From positions 62,001 through 126,000 of the forward strand of contig NZ_ATVN01000008.1 of the NCBI RefSeq assembly GCF_000420745.1: a stretch of DNA of 64,000 bases, in the 5' to 3' direction. Below are positions 25,576 to 33,528 of this stretch, in pieces. The position numbers were made by a program, and so were the translations under genes. The stretch's first letter is position 1. Every line of letters starts with the position of its first letter. Under the pieces are notes generated by a model. That model searched no databases, was not told the DNA's origin, and saw only the letters and a list, made by a program, of their open reading frames with translations. The stretch comes from Pseudorhodobacter ferrugineus DSM 5888. Its GTDB lineage: Bacteria; Pseudomonadota; Alphaproteobacteria; Rhodobacterales; Rhodobacteraceae.

Positions 25576-28359
25576 TTAATGCGCCTCGGCCCAGTTTGCG
25601 CCTTTGCCTGCATCGACGGTGATGGGCACTGTCAAATGGACGGCGGGGTGGGCCGCGCCTTCCATAATGCCGCGGGCGGCCTTGATCAACGGGTCCACGG
25701 CATTTTCCGCCACCTCGAACAGCAGTTCGTCATGCACTTGAAGCAGCATTTTGGCGTCGATATCGCGGATAGCATCCGGCATGCGGATCATCGCGCGGCG
25801 GATGATATCGGCGGCGGTGCCTTGGATCGGGGCGTTGATCGCGGCGCGTTTGGCAAAGCCTGCGGCAGGGCCTTTGGCGTTAATCTCGGGCGTATGGATT
25901 TTGCGGCCAAACAGGGTTTGGACATAGCCTTTATCCTTGGCGAATTGCACCGTGGCATCCATATACTCGCGAATGCCCGGGAACCGTTCAAAATAGCGGT
26001 CGATAAAGCCCTGTGCTTCAGACCTTGGGATACGCAGATTGCGGGCAAGGCCAAAGCCGGAAATGCCATAGATCACGCCAAAGTTGATGGCCTTGGCTTG
26101 GCGGCGGATCATGGGGTCCATGCCTTCGACCGGCACGCCGAACATTTCGGCAGCGGTCATCGCATGAATATCAATCCCGTCCTTGAACGCTTGTTTCAGC
26201 GCGGGAATATCTGCGACATGGGCCAGAATCCGAAGTTCGATCTGGCTGTAATCGAGGCTGACAATCACCCGACCTTTGGGGGCCACAAACGCCTCACGGA
26301 TGCGGCGGCCTTCATCGCTGCGCACGGGGATGTTTTGAAGGTTCGGATCAGTGGAGGACAACCGCCCGGTAACCGCGCCAACCAGCGAATAGGATGTATG
26401 CACCCGCCCGGTTTCCGGGTTGATATGGGTTTGCAGCGCATCGGTATAGGTGGATTTCAGCTTGGCCAATTGCCGCCAATCGAGCACGAGGCCCGGCAGT
26501 TTGTGTTCTGTCGCCAGATCCTCCAGCACATCGGCGCCTGTTGCATAGGCGCCGGTTTTGCCCTTTACGCCGCCCGGCAAGTTCATCTCATCAAACAGAA
26601 TCTCGCCCAGTTGCTTGGGGCTGCCCACATTGAACGGGCGGCCTGCCATTTGCTGGATTTCATCCTCCAGCCCCGCCATTTTCTGTGCAAACGCGTTGGA
26701 CATGCGCGACAAGGTATCGCGGTCGACTTGGATACCCGCCATTTCCATCTGCGCCAGCACGGGCACCAAGGGGCGCTCCAGCGTTTCATAGACCGTCGTC
26801 ACTTGCTTGGTGTGCAGCAAGGGTTTGAACAATTGCCACAGGCGCAGGGTGACATCGGCATCTTCGGCGGCGTATTTCACCGCCTCATCCACCGGCACGC
26901 GGTCAAAGGTAATCTGCGCTTTGCCTGCGCCCAAGAGCAATTTGATCGGGATCGGAGTGTGGCCGAGGTAAGTATCGGCCAGAGTGTCCATACCATGATT
27001 GTGCAAACCTGCGTTCAGTGCCGAAGACATCAGCATCGTGTCATCAATCGGGGCCACGGCCACGCCCTGACGCGCAAAGATTTTGGCGTCATACTTCATG
27101 TTCTGACCGATTTTCAGTATGCTGGGATCCTGAAGCATCGGGCGCAGCATGTCCAAGGCGCGGGTCAGCGGCATCTGCCCCTCCATCAAGTCGGTCGACC
27201 CGAACAGATCGCCGCCGCCTTGCTTGTGGCCCAGCGGGATGTAACAGGCTTGCCCTGCCTCGATGCACAGCGAAATCCCCACCAACTCGGCCTGCATTTC
27301 ATCCAAGCTGGTGGTTTCGGTATCCACGGCGACATAGCCGCGCGCATAGGCGTGGTCGATCCACGCCTGCAACGCCATCTCGGTGCTGACATTTTCGTAT
27401 TTCGCATGGTCAAACGGCAGGGCAGGGGCGTCTGCGGTCACCGCTTCGGGCGCCACGGGGGCTGCCACTTTCAGGCTGTCGGCCACCCGCTTGGTCAGGG
27501 TGCGAAACTCCATCTCGTTCAAAAACGCCAGCAGCGGTTCGGCATCGGGCGCGCGCACCTCCATGCTGTCCATTGTAAAATCCAATGGTGTGTCGCAATC
27601 CAGCTGAACAAGGCGTTTGGAAATGCGGATCAAATCGGCATTGTCTTGCAAGGATTCGCGGCGCTTGGGTTGCTTGATTTCACCCGCGCGGTCCAGCAGA
27701 GTTTCCAAGTCGCCGTATTCCTGAATAAGCAAAGCGGCGGTTTTTATACCAATGCCCGGCGCGCCGGGCACGTTATCCACCGAATCCCCCGCCAGCGATT
27801 GCACATCGACCACGCGGTTGGGCGCCACGCCGAACTTTTCAAATACCTCATCTGGCCCGATCAGCTTGTTCTTCATCGGGTCGAACATCGACACACCGTC
27901 GCCGACCAGCTGCATCAGGTCCTTGTCCGAGCTGATGATGGTCACTTGCCCGCCCGCATCACGCGCGCGGCACGATAGGGTGGCGATGATGTCATCGGCC
28001 TCAAACCCTTCGGTTTCAATGCAGGCGATGTTGAACGCTCGGGTTGCGTCGCGCGTCAGTGGGAATTGCGGGCGCAAGTCTTCGGGCAATTCGGGGCGAT
28101 TTGCCTTGTATTGGGGGTAGATGTCATTGCGAAAGGTTTTTGACGAATGGTCAAAGATAACAGCAACATGTGTCGGCGCATCGCCGGTTTTATTGCCTTC
28201 CAGATAGCGAAACAGAATGTTGCAAAATCCGGCCACAGCGCCCACTGGCAGGCCATCGGATTTGCGGGTCAGGGGGGGGAGCGCGTGATAGGCGCGGAAA
28301 ATATAGGCCGACCCGTCGATCAGATGCAGATGGTGGCCTTTGCCAAATGTGTCGGTCAT
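25576..28359 (-). CDS. polA: DNA polymerase I
   Basis: The 927-residue repair and Okazaki-processing polymerase has three domains: a 5'-3' exonuclease (LIDGSAYIFRAYHALPP at the start, DVQSLAGDSVDNVPG in the middle), a 3'-5' proofreading domain with VAVDTETTSLDEM, and the polymerase core with SLDYSQIELRILAH, RRQAKAINFGVIYG and LQVHDELLFE carrying the catalytic acidic residues. Both nuclease sites look intact. The start at 28359 follows GGGGGAT; an in-frame ATG 30 bases upstream touches the preceding gene. Confidence 0.97.
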   Translation of the reverse strand: MTDTFGKGHHLHLIDGSAYIFRAYHALPPLTRKSDGLPVGAVAGFCNILFRYLEGNKTGDAPTHVAVIFDHSSKTFRNDIYPQYKANRPELPEDLRPQFPLTRDATRAFNIACIETEGFEADDIIATLSCRARDAGGQVTIISSDKDLMQLVGDGVSMFDPMKNKLIGPDEVFEKFGVAPNRVVDVQSLAGDSVDNVPGAPGIGIKTAALLIQEYGDLETLLDRAGEIKQPKRRESLQDNADLIRISKRLVQLDCDTPLDFTMDSMEVRAPDAEPLLAFLNEMEFRTLTKRVADSLKVAAPVAPEAVTADAPALPFDHAKYENVSTEMALQAWIDHAYARGYVAVDTETTSLDEMQAELVGISLCIEAGQACYIPLGHKQGGGDLFGSTDLMEGQMPLTRALDMLRPMLQDPSILKIGQNMKYDAKIFARQGVAVAPIDDTMLMSSALNAGLHNHGMDTLADTYLGHTPIPIKLLLGAGKAQITFDRVPVDEAVKYAAEDADVTLRLWQLFKPLLHTKQVTTVYETLERPLVPVLAQMEMAGIQVDRDTLSRMSNAFAQKMAGLEDEIQQMAGRPFNVGSPKQLGEILFDEMNLPGGVKGKTGAYATGADVLEDLATEHKLPGLVLDWRQLAKLKSTYTDALQTHINPETGRVHTSYSLVGAVTGRLSSTDPNLQNIPVRSDEGRRIREAFVAPKGRVIVSLDYSQIELRILAHVADIPALKQAFKDGIDIHAMTAAEMFGVPVEGMDPMIRRQAKAINFGVIYGISGFGLARNLRIPRSEAQGFIDRYFERFPGIREYMDATVQFAKDKGYVQTLFGRKIHTPEINAKGPAAGFAKRAAINAPIQGTAADIIRRAMIRMPDAIRDIDAKMLLQVHDELLFEVAENAVDPLIKAARGIMEGAAHPAVHLTVPITVDAGKGANWAEAH

Positions 28360-28385
28360 ATCCAGATCCCCCAGCGTTTTGCCAT

Positions 28386-29099
28386 TCATCGCATGGACGC
28401 GGGCAAGGGTCTACCTGTCGAATGCAAGGCGGCGCCAGGGCGGGGCCAATTTCGCACGGCCCAAGGCCAAGGACGGATTCGGGAGAAGGGGGTCCAGCGC
28501 ACAAAGGGCAGACCCGCCGCCCGCAACACGGACCCAATCCAAGTGTTGCAGGTATCGAATAGGTTAAACCGCGCTTTAGCCGCGAAAAACGTATCTGTTT
28601 CGGTAAAACCGGCCAAGGGCAGGGTGGCCCTATCGGAAAAGCTGGCCAGAACGGCCGTAACCAAGGCGGTAATTTCAGCATCGGTTGGGGAAATCTGGTC
28701 AATGCCGTCAAAGGTATCTATTTTGCCCAACACATCCAGCCGTATTACCGCAGTGTCACCCGTCGCCGCCCGCCAAGCGGTCGCAGCCTGCATATCGGCC
28801 AAGGTGGCGGTCGAGGTGTAAAAGCCACGCGCCCCCCAACCAGCAGCCAATCCGCCGCCGCGTTGTCCACAGGCACACCCGCCGCTTGGGCAAAGTCAAA
28901 GCGGGCACGGGTGTCAGGCGCAAGTGGGATCAGCAGATCATAGTGGATAGGCCCAGCAATCAGGCCGATGTGCACGTTAGGGTTTGCCCCATTGCGCGCG
29001 CCTGCTGTCAGCCACAAACCGCCCGCAAGGCCAAGGGCTACATAAAGCATAAGGAAGGGCTGGCCCTGCAAGCGCGGCCCAAAACAGGGCGCGGCGCAT
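28386..29099 (-). pseudogene. DUF2459-family gene, frameshifted
   Basis: Three overlapping minus-strand frames together rebuild a DUF2459 protein: a start MRRALFWAALAGPALP (from 29099), a middle part VALGLAGGLWLTAGARNGAN...HYDLLIPLAP, and a C-terminal part ARGFYTSTATLADMQ...TCNTWIGSVLRAAGL...WTPF. The first junction lies near 29055. The second is at the run of six G (minus strand) around 28837, where one extra G would join the frames. The middle frame could start alone at 29050. Either a decayed gene or sequencing errors in homopolymers; the family assignment is fairly safe. Confidence 0.6.
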
Positions 29100-29103
29100 G
29101 GGT

Positions 29104-29286
29104 TTACTTTGCTTTGGCCGCAGCGCTTTCGTGCACAAAGCGGCGGTCACAATAACCGCATTCGACAAACCCCTTTTCTTCGGGGATGCTCAACCAGACG
29201 CGCGGATGCCCCAAGGAAGGGCCATCCCCATCGCAGGCGATTTTCCACTGTGAAACGATTTTGGTTTCGGGGGCTGGTGCGGTCAT
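29104..29286 (-). CDS. Zinc-finger CHCC protein
   Basis: A 60-residue protein with the CHCC zinc-finger pattern known from the complex I subunit NDUFS6 and its alphaproteobacterial relatives: [15 protein letters not shown] and [11 protein letters not shown] supply Cys, His, Cys, Cys. It may help assemble or stabilise NADH dehydrogenase, a role known for the mitochondrial homologue. The start at 29286 (MTAPAPETK) is preferred over one 30 bases upstream. Confidence 0.88.
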   Translation of the reverse strand: MTAPAPETKIVSQWKIACDGDGPSLGHPRVWLSIPEEKGFVECGYCDRRFVHESAAAKAK

Positions 29287-29394
29287 GCTTGAGTCTTTCT
29301 GCGACTGTCTTTGCAAATTTTCTGCGAAATGAGCATTTGGTCCATGATAACGATCTGAACGAGTGCTGCAAGGGGTGGTGGCATCCTACCCGCA

Positions 29395-29488
29395 CTTGTA
29401 CCAAACGGGGCTTCTCCCGCCTTTCGTTGCCTTTGGCAAAAAACGCCTCAATGTTGGGCCTAGCCACGCGCAATGCGCGTGGCTAACG
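29395..29488 (+). repeat. Intergenic repeat, first of two copies
   Basis: GGGGC, CTCCCGCC, GCCTTT, GGCAAAAA and CGCCTCAA blocks occur in the same order and spacing at 56055-56150. Here the repeat ends in an 11-bp perfect stem, TAGCCACGCGC with loop AAT (29461-29485). The IS5-family element begins right after it. Confidence 0.55.
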
Positions 29489-29685
29489 AGGCTCTGGCCC
29501 CGTTAAATTGCTTGGGGTCAGGGTAGCTCATTGCTTCACTGGCGGCAGTAAGGGGGGCTGCCATGACCGAGATGATCCTGCTTTCTGAAGACCAGATGGC
29601 GCGGATTTCGCCGTTCTTTCCGCTGTCGCACGGGATGCCGCGTGTCGATGACCGCAGGGTAATCAGCGGCATCAACTTTGTGATC

Positions 29686-29722
29686 CGTTACCCGGTAACA
29701 CATCTTTAGATGTGTGAGAGGG
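29686..29722 (-). repeat. Palindromic insertion element 1
   Basis: 37 bases in minus orientation. Read on that strand it starts CCCTCTC, has stem ACACATCT/AGATGTGT with loop AA, and ends TACCGGGTAACG. Removing it joins ATC to CGCGATGG and restores FVIRDGLRWRD in the transposase. The base after its end, in its own orientation, begins GATC. Confidence 0.9.
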
Positions 29723-29794
29723 CGCGATGGCCTGCGATGGCGTGACGTGCCGGCAAGCTACGAGCCACACAAGACACTTTACAACCGTTTCATC

Positions 29795-29833
29795 TATTAC
29801 CTGACAGGTGATTGCATGCAATCATCGAGAGGG
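29795..29833 (-). repeat. Palindromic insertion element 2
   Basis: 39 bases in minus orientation. It starts CCCTCTC, has the palindrome TGATTGCATGCAATCA and ends TGTCAGGTAATA, the most diverged tail. Removing it joins TTCATC to CGCTGG and restores NRFIRWSEMGVF. It is followed, in its own orientation, by GATG. Confidence 0.88.
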
Positions 29834-29914
29834 CGCTGGAGCGAGATGGGCGTTTTCGGGCGTATCTTCATCGAGCTTGCCAAAGGCGGTGGAGATACCG
29901 AGGAAATCATGATC

Positions 29915-29954
29915 CCCTCTCATTGATTGCTTTGCAATCAATTGCCGGGCAACG
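29915..29954 (+). repeat. Palindromic insertion element 3
   Basis: 40 bases, plus orientation. CCCTCTC, stem ATTGATTGC/GCAATCAAT with loop TTT, tail TGCCGGGCAACG. It lies directly before the GAC codon of the first catalytic aspartate; removal restores EEIMIDATHLKAHR. It introduces a TGA in the original frame. Confidence 0.9.
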
Positions 29955-30113
29955 GACGCTACCCACCTCAAGGCGCACCGGACAGCAGCCAGCCTGCTCA
30001 AAAAGGGGCTCTTCCCCGGTTTATTGGGCGCACCAAAGGCGGGTTGAACTCAAAACTGCACGCGGTCTGCGACAGTCAGGGACGGCCCCGCACCCTGTTT
30101 CTGACCGCAGGCC

Positions 30114-30149
30114 CCCTCTCGGCGATGCAAGCATCGCCTGCCGGGCAAC
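30114..30149 (+). repeat. Palindromic insertion element 4
   Basis: 36 bases, plus orientation. CCCTCTC, stem GGCGATGC/GCATCGCC with loop AA, tail TGCCGGGCAAC, followed by GATTC. If the terminal G belongs to the target rather than to the element, removal gives TAGRFSDYTG and keeps the frame. Confidence 0.85.
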
Positions 30150-30348
30150 GATTCAGCGACTATACCGGAGCGGCGGCCCCGCTCTCGACACTGCCCCCGG
30201 CGAAGGCACTCCTGGCAGACAAGGGCTACGATGCCGACTGTTTCCGGGATGCTCTTGCAGATCGCAACTATGAGGCCTGCATCCCATCGAGACCAAACAG
30301 GACAATCCAGATACCCCATGACAAGGCGCTCTATCGCAAGCGCCACAA

Positions 30349-30385
30349 CCTTCTCGGGCATGTAAACATGCCCTGCCAGGCAACG
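30349..30385 (+). repeat. Palindromic insertion element 5
   Basis: 37 bases, plus orientation. CCTTCTC (one change), stem GGGCATGT/ACATGCCC with loop AA, tail TGCCAGGCAACG, followed by GATC. Removal joins CGCCACAA to GATCGAG and restores RKRHKIENMFGK, which includes the catalytic glutamate. Confidence 0.9.
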
Positions 30386-30419
30386 GATCGAGAACATGTT
30401 CGGAAAGCCCAAGGATTGG

Positions 30420-30468
30420 CCAATCGTTGGGAAAACAGTCCCCCGGACTGTTTTCTGACCCTCCTCAT
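30420..30468. repeat. Divergent palindromic insertion (6)
   Basis: An 11-bp perfect stem GAAAACAGTCC with loop CCC (30431-30455) interrupts the transposase between KDW and HTRYDRC. Its flanks do not fit the CCCTCTC...GGGCAACG pattern well, and a few transposase bases seem lost or changed, so exact ends are uncertain. It may be a second class of element. Confidence 0.55.
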
Positions 30469-30569
30469 ACATCCACACCCGCTACGACCGCTGCGCTCAC
30501 ACCTTTATGTCCGCCATAGCAATCGCGGCCATCGTCATATTCTGGATATGATCAATGGGCCCTGAGCCT

Positions 30570-30683
30570 AGCTTGGAAACCGATCCGCAAGTCTGCGGCT
30601 TGCGGCGATCAGCCTCGCACCAAACGCGCGACAAGGCGCTGCATGATCGGCGCCACGATTTGCTCGGCGGTAAACGCAATCTC
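30570..30683. other. Region right of the IS element
   Basis: This stretch and the small frame that follows lie between the IS and the DUF1285 gene. A 7-bp stem CCGCAAG/CTTGCGG occurs at about 30583-30603. On the minus strand the frame of the next feature continues here after a TAG, reading EIAFTAEQIVAPIMQRLV, so a longer protein may once have existed. Confidence 0.35.
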
Positions 30684-30881
30684 CTAGCTGGTCAGCCAAG
30701 ACCCCAACCCGTTCATTGAAAATTCGGCGTTCATTCCCAGCGCGCGCCATGTAGCGATTGCCGAGACCACCGCTGACATCAGCCCAGACAGAATAAACCA
30801 AACAAAACAGAGGCAAAACGCGCAGGGATCATCAGAAAGCTCCGTTGTTGGCGCGGTCAAAACATCCCATCGCCATGTCAT
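30684..30881 (-). CDS. Small hypothetical membrane protein, possibly truncated
   Basis: A 65-residue frame with one strong hydrophobic segment (FCLCFVWFILSGLMSAVVSAIA). It ends at a TAG, after which the same frame stays open for about 24 more residues of plausible protein. No family recognised. It lies next to an IS element and may be a remnant. Confidence 0.35.
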   Translation of the reverse strand: MTWRWDVLTAPTTELSDDPCAFCLCFVWFILSGLMSAVVSAIATWRALGMNAEFSMNGLGSWLTS

Positions 30882-30948
30882 CTTGGTTCAAAAAACTATC
30901 AACCACGGACCACTTCAGCCCTGTCAGGTCATGCAGCAGCACGTCGAA

Positions 30949-31563
30949 TCACACCAGATCAGCCGAAGGAATCACCGGAAAAAACGCTCCGCCCGACCAA
31001 AGGCCAAACCAATCGGCCCCCGCATGGCGATGATGCACCCCCAATTCCACCAATCGGTAAAACGACTTGCGGTCGATCAGCGCCTCCAACCCCGCGCGCA
31101 CCATGACGTAGGGTGACGGCTCGCCGCTTTGGACATCCCTTACCACACGAATGGGATTCTCCACGCCCGCACGAACACGGTCCCCCACCTGCGTCTCGAA
31201 CTGCAACGCCTGCGCCTCGCCCGCACCGCTTACCGTAAAATCCACAGCCACAAACGGCGCGTCCTCAACCGTGATTCCTACCTTTTCCACCGGAGTCACA
31301 AGAAAATACTTCCCCCCCTCCAGCTTCAATATGTTGGAAAACAGCTTGACCAGCGCAGGCCGCCCGATCGGGGTGCCAAGGTAAAACCACGTCCCGTCCC
31401 GCGCGATCCGAATATCCAGATCCCCACAAAACGGCGGGTTCCACAGGTGCACGGGCGCCGGACCCGCCCCTTTGCCAGCCCCTTTTCCGGCCGCCATCGC
31501 CGATGCCATCAAACCTTCCGCCGTTGGTTTCACAATCAATTGTTCCCCAAACCCTTTTGCCAT
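30949..31563 (-). CDS. DUF1285 protein
   Basis: A 204-residue protein of the DUF1285 family, identified by WNPPFCGDLDIRIARDGTWFYLGTPIGRP, ALVKLFSNIL and FLVTPVEKVGITVEDAPFVAV. Members are small beta-rich proteins of unknown role. It is divergent from the moxR operon with a 61-base gap, and such genes often stand beside moxR/DUF58 operons in alphaproteobacteria, so a joint function is possible. Confidence 0.9.
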   Translation of the reverse strand: MAKGFGEQLIVKPTAEGLMASAMAAGKGAGKGAGPAPVHLWNPPFCGDLDIRIARDGTWFYLGTPIGRPALVKLFSNILKLEGGKYFLVTPVEKVGITVEDAPFVAVDFTVSGAGEAQALQFETQVGDRVRAGVENPIRVVRDVQSGEPSPYVMVRAGLEALIDRKSFYRLVELGVHHRHAGADWFGLWSGGAFFPVIPSADLV

Positions 31564-31624
31564 TTGTACCCGGCGACATAAATCGCTCTAATAGACGCAA
31601 TATAACCTGTGCCCGAGGAATGTC

Positions 31625-32635
31625 ATGCCCCATACCCAAGATGCCGCCCAATTGGTCACCGATATCGAAGCGCTTGGCGAGAAGTTGAAGGCCGCCAAAG
31701 CCTCGATCAATCAGCGATTCATTGGCCAAGATAAGGTGGTCGACCTCGTGCTCGCCTCGCTTCTCTGCGGTGGCCATGCGCTGCTGGTCGGCCTTCCGGG
31801 CCTTGGCAAAACCCGTCTGGTCGATACGCTCTCGACCGTCATGGGCCTGAACGGAAACCGCATCCAGTTCACCCCCGATCTGATGCCCGCCGATATTCTG
31901 GGGTCCGAGGTGCTTGACGGTTCGGACGGTGCGCGCGCCTTTCGCTTCATCGAAGGCCCGATTTTCTGCCAACTTCTGATGGCGGATGAGATTAACCGCG
32001 CCAGCCCCCGCACCCAATCGGCCCTGCTGCAAGCGATGCAGGAACGCGAAGTCACCATCGCAGGCAAACACCGCCCGCTCGGCAGCCCCTTCCACGTCCT
32101 CGCCACCCAAAACCCGATTGAACAAGAAGGCACCTATCCACTGCCCGAGGCGCAGCTGGATCGGTTCCTTGTGCAAGTCGACGTGCATTACCCCGACCGC
32201 GCCACCGAACGCGACATCTTGCTGGCCACCACGGGCGCGAGTGAGGCGCAGGTTCACGGCGTATTCACCGCTCCCGAACTCCTTGCCGCACAATCCGTGC
32301 TGCGCCGTATGCCCGTGGGCGACCAAGTGGTCGAGGCGATCCTTGATCTCGTCCGCGCCTGTCGCCCCGATGAACCCGAAGGGGCGGCTCTGCGGGGGCA
32401 ACTCTCATGGGGGCCGGGCCCCCGCGCGGCCCAAGCCCTCATGCTGACTGTCCGCGCGCAGGCCTTGCTGGATGGTCGCCTTGCCCCGTCGGTTGCCGAT
32501 GTGGCCGCCCTCGCGCGCCCTGTCCTTATTCACCGTATGGCGCTGTCATTCGCCGCGCGCGCGCGGGGCGAAAGCCTTGCAGGCCTGATCGACGCCACCG
32601 TGACCCGCACCTTGGGGCTCGAGGCCGCAGCGTGA
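31625..32635 (+). CDS. MoxR-family AAA+ ATPase
   Basis: A 336-residue AAA+ chaperone. Walker A is GLPGLGKT, Walker B is LMADEINRA, sensor 1 is the ATQNPIEQEGTYPLPEAQLDRF block typical of MoxR. These ATPases are thought to mature or activate partner proteins together with von Willebrand-like proteins. The gene leads a four-gene operon, and its stop overlaps the next start by four bases. Confidence 0.95.
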   Translation: MPHTQDAAQLVTDIEALGEKLKAAKASINQRFIGQDKVVDLVLASLLCGGHALLVGLPGLGKTRLVDTLSTVMGLNGNRIQFTPDLMPADILGSEVLDGSDGARAFRFIEGPIFCQLLMADEINRASPRTQSALLQAMQEREVTIAGKHRPLGSPFHVLATQNPIEQEGTYPLPEAQLDRFLVQVDVHYPDRATERDILLATTGASEAQVHGVFTAPELLAAQSVLRRMPVGDQVVEAILDLVRACRPDEPEGAALRGQLSWGPGPRAAQALMLTVRAQALLDGRLAPSVADVAALARPVLIHRMALSFAARARGESLAGLIDATVTRTLGLEAAA

Positions 32636-33528
32636 CCCAAGCCGCCCAAATGGATCTGCGCGCCCGCGCTGAAAGCCTGGGCGAATCGCTGCCCGCGCTT
32701 TTGGCCGCCGCCGATCATTTGGCGGCCACCGTCATGCTGGGCGAACATGGCCGCCGCCGTGCAGGCATGGGCGATGAATTTTGGCAATACCGCCCCGCCC
32801 ATGCCGGCGACAGCGCCACCCAAATCGACTGGCGGCGGTCCGCACGGTCGGACGAACAATTCGTGCGCGAACGCGAATGGCAAGCCGCCCAAACCGTATC
32901 CCTTTGGGTTGATCCCGCCCGTTCCTTGCAGTTTTCCGGCGACACGTCTCGCCCCACAAAATCCGACCGCGCGCAGCTTTTGGCACTGGCCCTGTCGGTG
33001 CTTTTGCTGCGCGGCGGTGAACGCGTGGGCCTGACGGGTGACGCCGCGCGCCCCCGTGCAGGCCGCGCCCAACTGCTGCACTTGGCCCAAGGCATGGCGT
33101 CAGATGCCGCCTCCCCCGATTATGGCCCCGCCGACTATGGCACCCCCGATGTGGCGAACCTGACCAGCCACAGCCGCGCCGTGTTCATCTCTGATTTCTT
33201 TGGCAATCTCGAAGACGTCGAAACCGCCTTAGCCATGGCCTCGGATCGCGGCGTGCGCGGCGCGTTGGTCCAAATCCTCGATCCGGCCGAAGAGGACTTT
33301 CCATTTGACGGTCGCACGATTTTCGAATCGATGGGCGGCAGTTTGCGTCATGAAACCTTGCGCGCTGGCGATTTGCGCACCCGCTACCTCGACCGTTTGG
33401 CCGAACGCAAGGCGCGGCTGGAAACCCTTGCCCGCGCGTCCGGCTGGCATTACCTGTGCCACCATACCGGCCAATCGGCGCAATCGGCGCTTTTGTGGCT
33501 GTTCACGGCACTGGAACGGGGGCGCTGA
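32632..33528 (+). CDS. DUF58 protein
   Basis: A 298-residue protein with the DUF58 core (GDSATQIDWRRSARSDEQFVRERE) and a von Willebrand-like C-terminal part (AVFISDFFG). The start is the GTG at 32632 that overlaps the moxR stop; an ATG 18 bases later is the alternative. It is the standard partner of MoxR. The stop overlaps the next start by one base (TGATG). Confidence 0.92.
   Translation: MTQAAQMDLRARAESLGESLPALLAAADHLAATVMLGEHGRRRAGMGDEFWQYRPAHAGDSATQIDWRRSARSDEQFVREREWQAAQTVSLWVDPARSLQFSGDTSRPTKSDRAQLLALALSVLLLRGGERVGLTGDAARPRAGRAQLLHLAQGMASDAASPDYGPADYGTPDVANLTSHSRAVFISDFFGNLEDVETALAMASDRGVRGALVQILDPAEEDFPFDGRTIFESMGGSLRHETLRAGDLRTRYLDRLAERKARLETLARASGWHYLCHHTGQSAQSALLWLFTALERGR

Larger units (their letters stand above)
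29563..30551 (+). pseudogene. IS5-family DDE transposase, interrupted
   Basis: With the insertions removed the frame reads MTEMILLSEDQMARI, FVIR-DGLRWRDVP, LYNRFI-RWSEMGVF, EEIMI-DATHLKAHR, RTKGGLNSKLHAV, SDYTGAAA, LLADKGYDAD, KRH-KIENMFGK and AIAAIVIFWI, about 250 residues, the usual family size. The catalytic D, D, E residues are in MIDATHL, DKGYDAD and IENMFG. A -1 shift at CTCAAAAAGGGG joins the two halves, a known device in the IS427 group. Insertion 1 brings an in-frame TAG, so no full protein can be made from the DNA as it stands. Apart from the insertions the coding sequence is well kept. Confidence 0.85.
29489..30569 (+). mobile_element. IS5-family insertion sequence with nested palindromic insertions
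   Basis: Imperfect terminal inverted repeats are visible: AGGCTCTGGCCCC at the left end and its near-complement GGGCCCTGAGCCT at the right. Inside is one transposase gene of the IS5 family, IS427-like group, read left to right and interrupted by five short palindromic elements and one divergent palindrome. No certain target-site duplication could be seen; ends are approximate to a few bases. Confidence 0.8.

Noticed and set aside
25531-27978. An 815-codon open frame on the plus strand
   Set aside because: It lies wholly over polA on the other strand, has no known motif and reads as histidine/glycine/glutamine-rich shadow sequence of a high-GC gene.
29915-29954. Translational bypass of the T4 gene 60 type
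   Set aside because: No matching take-off and landing codons flank the elements, so the known mechanism is not supported by sequence; it is kept only as a general possibility.
29686-30385. The insertions as group I or group II introns
   Set aside because: At 36-41 bases they are far too short for any self-splicing intron core.
29686-30468. The palindromic segments as a CRISPR array
   Set aside because: Spacing is irregular, orientation is mixed, the stem sequence differs in each copy, and the parts between them are continuous transposase coding sequence rather than spacers.
29489-30569. A target-site duplication of the first IS
   Set aside because: Flanks CTAACG and AGCTTG show no convincing direct repeat, so none is reported.
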